9,675 nucleotides of DNA. Source: Deltaproteobacteria bacterium (lineage in GTDB: Bacteria > SAR324 > JACQKK01). A program made the translations under genes and the position numbers. Each line of letters opens with the position of its first letter. Position 1 is the first letter of the stretch. The stretch spans positions 1-9,675 of the forward strand of contig JAOUFO010000049.1 in the NCBI GenBank assembly GCA_029858165.1, read 5' to 3'. The notes beneath the pieces are model-generated. The model worked only from the letters and a program-made list of their open reading frames with translations. It had not been told where the DNA came from and searched no databases. Shown one piece after another: positions 5,363-9,675 of this stretch.

Positions 5363-5908
5363 ATGAAAATAAACCGAAATTTAAAGAAAGCAAGCCGGAT
5401 GAAGACTTGCCGGATGAAGATTTGGCCTGCTGGCCCGCTGGCAATGATGTTTGCCTTGTGGTTTGTGATGGTTCCCACCCCCGCCTGGGCGGAGGTGATG
5501 GACAAGGAGCCGGGGCTGGGCCAGGTATGGTTTTGGGGTTTGGCCGGGGTGTTGGCCATTTTTCTGGCGGGAAGAATCCGCTGGTGGCTGGCCTGGCCCG
5601 CGGCCCTGCTGCCCGCCCTGTTTTTTATCGGCCTGATTCAGGAAATGGGCAACCCTCTCATCGGGCCGTCCATGTGGCGGGAATCCGGGCAATTGTACGG
5701 ATCAGGCTGGGTCTACTGGATTTCGGTTTATATGGCGGCGGCCATGGCCATTGTCACTCTGCTGGGGGTGGGGGTTTCCAGGCCGTTGTCCCGCTCCGCC
5801 AAAAAAAGCCTGAAGGCCAAAACCTCCAAGGAAGCTCCAGCCTTTAAAAAGGGAAGCGCCGGGAAAAAGAAGGGAAACCCCCGCCGCAACAAAAAGAAGG
5901 GGCGGTAA
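5363..5908 (+). CDS. Small membrane protein with Lys/Arg-rich tail, unknown function
   Basis: I do not recognise the family. From the chosen ATG the product has 181 residues. A basic N-terminal region precedes a hydrophobic stretch (about 22-40) ending in TPAWA before E44, a plausible signal-peptidase site. Three further hydrophobic segments follow, at about 54-69, 73-92 and 115-138. The last 40 residues are dominated by Lys, Arg, Ser and Gly with no hydrophobic residues, so they are probably cytoplasmic and bind an acidic partner or nucleic acid non-specifically. The start is uncertain: ATGs at 5321, 5399 and 5414 are in frame, and those at 5399 or 5414 give a shorter, more typical signal peptide. 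The GGTGAAGG before 5363 is close to the ATG. No neighbour gives a functional hint. Confidence 0.65.
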   Translation: MKINRNLKKASRMKTCRMKIWPAGPLAMMFALWFVMVPTPAWAEVMDKEPGLGQVWFWGLAGVLAIFLAGRIRWWLAWPAALLPALFFIGLIQEMGNPLIGPSMWRESGQLYGSGWVYWISVYMAAAMAIVTLLGVGVSRPLSRSAKKSLKAKTSKEAPAFKKGSAGKKKGNPRRNKKKGR

Positions 5909-5922
5909 CGGGGTTTTAAAAC

Positions 5923-5943
5923 GAAAGGGGGATTTCCCCCTTC
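5923..5943. repeat. GC-rich hairpin after the membrane-protein gene
   Basis: A stem built on GGGGGA-TT-TCCCCC, extended by GAA and TTC, lies 15 bases after the stop codon. No run of T follows on the plus strand, so it is a weak terminator candidate or an mRNA 3'-end stabiliser. The rest of the 175-bp gap up to 6083 holds only short G-rich repeats (AGGGGTA twice) and no recognisable promoter. Confidence 0.4.
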
Positions 5944-6083
5944 AGGGGTAAGGGGTAAAAACCGCCCGTGCCAGGAGCCGCCGGGGGAATTCAATGGAAA
6001 TTCTCCTTGATGTGTGGTACAGATTTCAATGATTTCAAGCGGTCCACGGCGGGTTCTTTTTTTTCCAAACGGAAATTATACCC

Positions 6084-7442
6084 ATGCTCCTGTCCACATT
6101 TTGTTCTCCTCTGGGGGAGACCCGGCCCCTGGTTCCTTCCCCCCGCCCATTGGGTAAACCCCGACCTTCATCCGTATTCATTTTGTTGCTGGCCGTGTGG
6201 CTTGGGGCAGGATTGGCGGGGTGCAAACGCATCCCCTTCCGCCAGTTCCCGGAGGGCACCTTTGCCGACCCGGCCCTGCGGGAATGTTTGTTTGCCCAAC
6301 CGGCAGAATTCGTCCATCAGGTGGTTCGGCTGGAATGCCCGGATAAGAACATCACCGATTTGACCGGGCTGGCCAAACTGACCGAGTTGGAAGAACTGGT
6401 TGTGCCCCGCAACCGGATCAAGTATCTGTCCCCGCTGGCGGGGCTGGCCAAACTGACCACCCTGGATGCGGAAGGCAATCCATTGGGGGACCTTTCTCTG
6501 TTGGCCAAATGGCCCCAGTTGAAGAGGTTGAACATCAGCCGCACTGCTGTGGCGGGTTTCACCCCCCTGGCATCCCTGCCCAACCTGAAAAGTCTGGAGG
6601 CGGAATCCGCCGGATTGAAGGAACTGTCCCCCCTGGCGGGGCTGTCTCATTTGGCGGAGTTGAATCTGCGCGGCAACCGCATAGAATCCATTGCTCCCCT
6701 CACCAACCTGAACGGGCTGAAAAAACTGATTCTGGCCGATAACGCGGTCTCTGACAGTGAGCCGTTGAAGGAGATGAAACAGCTTACCCTGTTAAACCTG
6801 GACCGCAACCGGCTGACCACCCTGGCCCCGGTGGGGGGGCTGCCCCTTTTGACCGAATTGACCGCCACCCATAACCAGATTCATGAAATTCCGGCCATGA
6901 AAGGGTTGATCCAACTGGTCCGCCTGAACCTGGAAAACAACAACATCCAGAAAATAAAGGGTTTGACCGGGCTTCCCGCCCTGGCCGAACTGCGTCTGAC
7001 CGATAACCCCATCCGGGATTACGCGGTGTTAAAAACCCTGCCCAAAACCGCCATCTTGTTTCTGGGGGGGGAGGGGGGGGCACCCTCCGGCACCACCCTG
7101 GCCGAAATGGCTGCCCTTACCACCCTTCAGGTAAAAAATGTTTCCAACCGCGATGTGGGCCGCATTGGCCGGGTGGGCCGCCTGAAAACCCTGGCGTTGG
7201 TGGACTCCCCCGGTTTAAGTGATCTTTCGCCCCTTTCCGGTCTGGCAAATCTGGGGGAGTTCAAACTGACAAACGCTCCCAAGGCCCGCAAGCTGGCCCT
7301 GCTGGCCGAACTGCACCTGTGGCGGGTGGAGGTGCGGGGGGCCACATCCATTGAATGCTGGGAGCTTGAAGCGTGGGACAGGCGGGTGGATAACGGCAGC
7401 GGCCCCAAAGAAGGGACCGTGCGTTGGGAGGTCTGCCGGTAA
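6084..7442 (+). CDS. Leucine-rich-repeat (SDS22/internalin-like) lipoprotein
   Basis: This 452-residue protein appears to be lipid-anchored and to act in protein-protein binding outside the cytoplasmic membrane. A hydrophobic stretch FILLLAVWLGAGLAGC ends in the lipobox LAGC with the lipidated Cys at residue 47. The 46 residues before it are long for a lipoprotein signal, so the true start may be an alternative codon further in. From about 88 to 320 there are roughly ten 21-23-residue leucine-rich repeats with the pattern LxxLxxLxLxxNxIxxLxPLxxL, typical of SDS22-like or internalin-like proteins. A short insertion encoded by two runs of eight G (7064-7080, residues about 328-333) breaks the rhythm before two or three weaker repeats and a Cys-containing C-terminal tail (C425 and C451). 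The partner is unknown. No Shine-Dalgarno is obvious at 6084. Confidence 0.85.
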   Translation: MLLSTFCSPLGETRPLVPSPRPLGKPRPSSVFILLLAVWLGAGLAGCKRIPFRQFPEGTFADPALRECLFAQPAEFVHQVVRLECPDKNITDLTGLAKLTELEELVVPRNRIKYLSPLAGLAKLTTLDAEGNPLGDLSLLAKWPQLKRLNISRTAVAGFTPLASLPNLKSLEAESAGLKELSPLAGLSHLAELNLRGNRIESIAPLTNLNGLKKLILADNAVSDSEPLKEMKQLTLLNLDRNRLTTLAPVGGLPLLTELTATHNQIHEIPAMKGLIQLVRLNLENNNIQKIKGLTGLPALAELRLTDNPIRDYAVLKTLPKTAILFLGGEGGAPSGTTLAEMAALTTLQVKNVSNRDVGRIGRVGRLKTLALVDSPGLSDLSPLSGLANLGEFKLTNAPKARKLALLAELHLWRVEVRGATSIECWELEAWDRRVDNGSGPKEGTVRWEVCR

Positions 7443-7490
7443 CCCCCTGTCCGCAAGCCTTTTATACTACGGCTTCCCCTTTATCAATCT

Positions 7491-7707
7491 GAGGCCTCTG
7501 CACAATTCGTTTTTTCCCATCCCCCTGCCCCCTTCCCAAAGGGAAGGGGGTTGATAGGATTGGGGGCCTGCGGCCCCAAAAGAAAGGCGTTGAAGCCCGC
7601 CCTAAGCCGCCGCAAGGCGGTTGGCGGTGCTGTAAACGCTGGACAGGAACCCCAATCCCCCGCGGTTTTATCAAAACGGGAGCTTTTGGCAGTTATGCAG
7701 AGGTCTC
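7491..7707 (-). mobile_element. MITE-like non-autonomous element, copy 2 (217 bp)
   Basis: This element lies in the opposite orientation to the copy at 1779-2005. The end at 7707 is identical to the family terminus (GTTATGCAGAGGTCTC), while the end at 7491 has diverged at a few positions (GAGGCCTCTGCACAATTCG). A 5-bp duplication, AATCT, flanks it at 7486-7490 and 7708-7712. Roughly 40 bp at one end and 80 bp at the other match copy 1, including the TTTTATCAAAAC block and the CCCCCTTCCC/GGGAAGGGGG hairpin. The core between the CTGTCCAGC and CCTTTCTTTT motifs is unrelated to copy 1 and holds its own CCGCC/GGCGG hairpin. It fills most of the 307-bp gap between two convergent genes; the short remainder (7443-7490) contains only a weak AAGCC/GGCTT dyad. 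Confidence 0.83.
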
Positions 7708-7749
7708 AATCTGTGATGTCCAGGCCGGGGGAACCTCCGGCAAAGCCGG

Positions 7750-8688
7750 TCAGGTCACCTTTTCCGCCAGACTTTCCGCCAGACTTTCGGCCACCCGGCG
7801 GGGGATTTCATCCGAATACCAATACTGGCGGTGAACATCGGGGAATCCCTTGCCCAGAGTGACCGGAATATCCTCCACCGCCTGGTCCCGGCTGATATAC
7901 ATAAAGGAAAGGGGGTAGGAAAACGCGTCCCGCTCATCCCAAAAATTCAGCCAGCGGCTTGTGACCGCCCCCCGGCGGATGCCGATGGTCTCCTCGTCAA
8001 TTTTGCCGTCAAACCGGCCGTCCCCCCGGATGATCCGCATCAATTCTTCCGAACGCACAATCAGGGGGGCCAGGGGGCTGCCCATGGTGATCAGCCGCCG
8101 CACCGCCAGCCGCCCGGACCCGGCCAGGTCCTGCAATTGCCCCAACACCTCCAGGTCCTGTGGTTCAGTCAGAAAATGCTGGCGGCCCGGCCCGAACAGA
8201 ATAAACAACACATCGTGGGCAATCAGGGTTCCGGCGCTGTGGGCGATGATGGTCAGCATGTACTGATCCCCGTCATCCTTTAAAAAGGGGAGGTTGTTCA
8301 ACAGGGTGGACAACACGTTTTTCCGCACCTGCTTTTTTCCGTCCTCCGATATGTAGTACACCACATCGTTAAACCCCAGGACCAGGTAATTTCGGATGGA
8401 CCGCTGCACATCCAGCCAGCCCCGCCACGAAAGCTTTTTGCGGCGAACCGGCCGTTCATCCATCTTCCGGAACAACCACCGTTCCATTTCAGAAAGAATC
8501 CGGTCCTCCGTGGGGCTGGCCTGCTCTTCAAACCCCCATTCCACATCCACCCGGTGAAATTCCATGGGGCAGTCCAGGTTCTTCAGGTTTTTGGACAGCA
8601 ACTGGTGAAACCCGTCGTATTTCTTTTTGTGCAGGCCGGGGTAAGGGGCGGGGGTGATGCCGTGGATATACAGGATGATTTCTCTCAC
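7750..8688 (-). CDS. Lipase-like alpha/beta hydrolase
   Basis: This 312-residue protein has an alpha/beta-hydrolase layout. The first strand is followed by the oxyanion motif YIHGIT (7-12), a nucleophile elbow IIAHSAGTLIAHD (147-159) supplies Ser151, LITMGSPLAPLI (199-210) resembles lipases and PGAP1-like esterases, and a late NFWDERD (248-254) and FPDVHRQYW (282-290) offer the acidic residue and His286 of a Ser-Asp-His triad. The elbow reads A-H-S-A-G instead of G-H-S-x-G. There is no signal peptide, so it is probably cytoplasmic. The substrate cannot be told. The C-terminal ESLAESLAE is encoded by a 12-bp tandem duplication. The gene stands alone, facing the LRR lipoprotein gene, with a MITE copy in between. 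The ATG at 8688 has no strong Shine-Dalgarno, but the following strand fits the family start. Confidence 0.83.
   Translation of the reverse strand: MREIILYIHGITPAPYPGLHKKKYDGFHQLLSKNLKNLDCPMEFHRVDVEWGFEEQASPTEDRILSEMERWLFRKMDERPVRRKKLSWRGWLDVQRSIRNYLVLGFNDVVYYISEDGKKQVRKNVLSTLLNNLPFLKDDGDQYMLTIIAHSAGTLIAHDVLFILFGPGRQHFLTEPQDLEVLGQLQDLAGSGRLAVRRLITMGSPLAPLIVRSEELMRIIRGDGRFDGKIDEETIGIRRGAVTSRWLNFWDERDAFSYPLSFMYISRDQAVEDIPVTLGKGFPDVHRQYWYSDEIPRRVAESLAESLAEKVT
7761..7794. repeat. 12-bp tandem repeat at the hydrolase 3' end
   Basis: TTTCCGCCAGAC occurs twice in a row (7761-7772 and 7773-7784), followed by a diverged third partial copy (TTTCGGCCAC). It keeps the reading frame and adds Ser-Leu-Ala-Glu blocks to the C-terminus, consistent with replication slippage. 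Confidence 0.75.
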
Positions 8689-8740
8689 AGGATTTTTCCG
8701 TGAAGATGATGCGGAGGGGCGGGCTGGCCGGGGGTGCGGA

Positions 8741-8785
8741 CCCCGGGATGGCCCCGCCCCTGGGATGGTCCGCCCCCGGGATTGT
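8741..8785. repeat. Three 16-17-bp tandem repeats upstream of the hydrolase
   Basis: CCCCGGGATGG, CCCCTGGGATGG and CCCCCGGGATTG recur with a 16-17-bp period. Overlapping them, GCGGACC (8736-8742) and GGTCCGC (8767-8773) form an inverted repeat. They lie 53 bp upstream of the hydrolase start codon and could be a regulatory array or simple slippage products. Confidence 0.5.
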
Positions 8786-8976
8786 TTTTCCCTTGGGTTT
8801 ATATTCCCCCAAAGGGTTGAAAAGTTGAAGCGGTTTTATAAAAAGAAAGGCGGCCTCCCCGCCCCCCGATTTACCTTATCCGGCCAAGGGATTCGGAAAT
8901 CATGCAATTGCACTGCATAATTGACGTATTTTCTCTTTTTCATCTGTTTCCTTTCTGTCTGGCAATCACCCCCGGT

Positions 8977-8994
8977 ACGGGCCTTGCGGCCCGT
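8977..8994. repeat. Hairpin ACGGGCC-TTGC-GGCCCGT
   Basis: This perfect 7-bp stem with a TTGC loop immediately precedes the first copy of the 106-bp direct repeat. It has the same GC-rich hairpin style as the cassettes that follow. Between the hydrolase start (8688) and this point I see no gene. An inverted 15-bp piece of the repeat family (AAAAAGAAAGGCGGC, about 8840-8854) is present. Confidence 0.5.
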
Positions 8995-8995
8995 C

Positions 8996-9101
8996 TTGGC
9001 CGGGCTTGCGCCGCCTTTCTTTTTGGGGCGCTGTCCAGCGGCTTAGCACCGGCACGCGGCCCAAAGGCCGCTTTTGGCCGGGCTTGCGCCGCCTTTCTTT
9101 T
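8996..9101. repeat. 106-bp direct repeat, copy A
   Basis: This is identical at every base to 9190-9295. It begins and ends with the same 28-bp unit (TTGGCCGGGCTTGCGCCGCC followed by TTTCTTTT; 8996-9023 and 9074-9101). Between them lies a CTGTCCAGC block and the hairpin GCGGCC-CAAA-GGCCGC. The CTGTCCAGC and CCTTTCTTTT border motifs are those that border the variable cores of the MITE-like elements. Confidence 0.9.
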
Positions 9102-9153
9102 TGGGTTCCCTTGACCCTGTATACGCCTTCTTCAAAACCCGTAAATGGGGGGT

Positions 9154-9184
9154 GCGGGGGGGCACGCTCCCCCGCGGGCTTTTT
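9154..9184 (+). terminator. Hairpin with short T-tract between the repeat copies
   Basis: GCGGGGG (9154-9160) and CCCCCGC (9169-9175) form a stem with an 8-nt loop, followed by GGGC and TTTTT. It looks like a plus-strand terminator, but there is no gene upstream on this strand for over 1.5 kb, so it may simply be another repeat-family hairpin. Confidence 0.35.
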
Positions 9185-9189
9185 GGCTA

Positions 9190-9295
9190 TTGGCCGGGCT
9201 TGCGCCGCCTTTCTTTTTGGGGCGCTGTCCAGCGGCTTAGCACCGGCACGCGGCCCAAAGGCCGCTTTTGGCCGGGCTTGCGCCGCCTTTCTTTT
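9190..9295. repeat. 106-bp direct repeat, copy B
   Basis: This is a perfect copy of 8996-9101, offset by 194 bp. The identity stops abruptly at 9295, where the sequence changes to a CTGTCCAGC cassette of a different type (9299-9381). Complete identity over 106 bp implies a recent duplication or ongoing gene conversion. Confidence 0.9.
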
Positions 9296-9298
9296 GCG

Positions 9299-9381
9299 TC
9301 CTGTCCAGCACCAGCACAGCCCTGGGTTGTGTCGCCTGTCGGCTCCAAACGCCGTTGGCTGGCTGGTGCCTTTCTTTTGGG
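9299..9381. repeat. Free copy of the MITE copy-1 core cassette
   Basis: From CCTGTCCAGCACCAGCACAG through CGGCTCCAAACG to GGCTGGCTGGTGCCTTTCTT, this segment matches the core of the element at 1779-2005 (about 1838-1921) with only scattered differences, yet neither the GAGACCTCTGC ends nor the neighbouring conserved arms are present here. The AGCACCAGC and GCTGGTGC parts can pair to make a long hairpin. Confidence 0.8.
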
Positions 9382-9451
9382 GCCGGTTGCATTTGCTTTC
9401 GGAAAGTTTTTAACATGAAGAAAAAAACAACCTTCCAAACGGGGTGCCTGT

Positions 9452-9675
9452 ATGACCAAAGGGGCCGGATACCATGGCAGGATTTTGCGGGTGAACCTGA
9501 CCACCGGCAAAATATGGACCGAAGAGCCGGGGGATGCGGTGTACCGCCGCTACTTTGGGGGGGGCGGGCTGGCGTTGTACTACCTGTTGCGGGAGCAGCC
9601 CGCCGGGGTGGACCCCCTGGGGCCGGAGGCCATGGTGGTCATCACCACCAGCGTCATCGGCGGGGGGCTGCTCAG
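9452..9675 (+). CDS. Aldehyde:ferredoxin oxidoreductase, N-terminal part (runs off the window)
   Basis: The first 74 residues match the N-terminal domain of tungsten-dependent aldehyde:ferredoxin oxidoreductases: GYHGRILRVNLTTGKIWTEE (6-25), then a YRRYFGGGGLALYYLL segment and VDPLGPEAMVVITTSVIGG. In this family the domain helps bind the tungstopterin cofactor, and the enzyme oxidises aldehydes to carboxylates with ferredoxin as acceptor under strictly anaerobic conditions. The full protein is usually about 600 residues, so most of it lies outside, including the [4Fe-4S] cysteines, and the exact subfamily cannot be told. The ATG at 9452 is preceded by a GGGGTG 6 bases upstream, and MTKGAGYHGR is a typical beginning. 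Third positions are very G/C-rich. It is transcribed away from the repeat region. Confidence 0.9.
   Translation, partial: MTKGAGYHGRILRVNLTTGKIWTEEPGDAVYRRYFGGGGLALYYLLREQPAGVDPLGPEAMVVITTSVIGGGLL

Larger units (their letters stand above)
8689..9451. other. Non-coding repeat-rich interval (763 bp)
   Basis: No credible gene is visible between the hydrolase start and the oxidoreductase start. Both strands are filled by GC-rich hairpins and modular repeats listed separately. The open frames across 9006-9418 are translations of the repeats themselves. The promoter of the rightward oxidoreductase gene should lie in about 9385-9440, an AT-richer segment after the last cassette, but I could not define its hexamers. 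Confidence 0.7.

Noticed and set aside
5127..5444. N-terminal extension of SmpB to 5444
   Set aside because: SmpB is normally about 150 residues and begins as at 5126. The extension is Pro/Ser-rich and contains the GGGGCGG hairpin DNA.
7127..7456. 109-residue minus-strand frame in the LRR gene
   Set aside because: It is antisense to the clear leucine-rich-repeat coding sequence and has Ser/Arg-rich composition typical of shadow frames in GC-rich DNA.
8996..9295. CRISPR array
   Set aside because: The four 28-bp units are separated by 50, 166-minus-unit irregular and 50 bases; the two 50-base 'spacers' are identical and no cas gene is present. This is a segmental duplication.
9006..9418. Open frames of 114-135 residues with repeats such as RACAAFLFG
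   Set aside because: They are translations of the 28-bp and 106-bp DNA repeats in two frames, with no ribosome site and no plausible protein pattern.

Overview
This window looks like an accessory, repeat-rich stretch of a moderately GC-rich anaerobic bacterium, most plausibly a Desulfobacterota (sulfate-reducer-like) genome. That assignment is an inference. It rests on an N-terminal fragment of a tungsten aldehyde:ferredoxin oxidoreductase at the right edge, the smpB-ssrA pair with a tag ending in ALAA, and the general gene mix. No rRNA or housekeeping marker fixes the taxon.

Layout, left to right. At 1-76 there is a degenerate end of a mobile-repeat family. A small YciI/DGPF-like gene (77-391, minus) and a Fic AMP-transferase with a winged-helix tail (574-1743, minus) follow. 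Upstream of the Fic gene lie a 227-bp MITE-like element (1779-2005) with perfect 16-bp terminal inverted repeats and a 5-bp target duplication, and then an AT-rich array of TTATTATAG half-sites (2009-2163) that probably holds the Fic promoter/operator.

The centre is a tmRNA locus: smpB (4671-5126) followed by ssrA (4211-4586), both minus. The last 21 nt of ssrA plus 2 flanking bases (4209-4231) are repeated with one mismatch at 2235-2257, exactly 1974 bp away. Between the copies sit two overlapping minus-strand genes, an AAA/ABC-type ATPase (2819-4006) and a DUF4276 protein with TOPRIM-like acidic motifs (2262-2822). The far copy is followed at once by a strong terminator (2189-2233), probably the original ssrA terminator, while a second terminator inside the insert (4142-4182) now serves ssrA. 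This reads as a compact, integrase-less island integrated at the 3' end of ssrA and carrying a two-gene, defence-like cassette.

The right part contains a small Lys-tailed membrane protein (5363-5908, plus), an SDS22-like leucine-rich-repeat lipoprotein (6084-7442, plus), a second MITE copy (7491-7707) in the opposite orientation with its own 5-bp target duplication, a lipase-like alpha/beta hydrolase (7750-8688, minus), and about 760 bp of non-coding DNA. That last region is packed with modular repeats, including a perfect 106-bp direct repeat, and shares cassette sequence with the cores of the two MITEs. The window ends inside the aldehyde:ferredoxin oxidoreductase gene (9452 onward).

The observations I rate highest are the ATPase-DUF4276 cassette bracketed by a duplicated tmRNA 3' end, and the MITE family whose ends are conserved while the cores differ by interchangeable hairpin cassettes that also occur free of the ends at 8996-9381.
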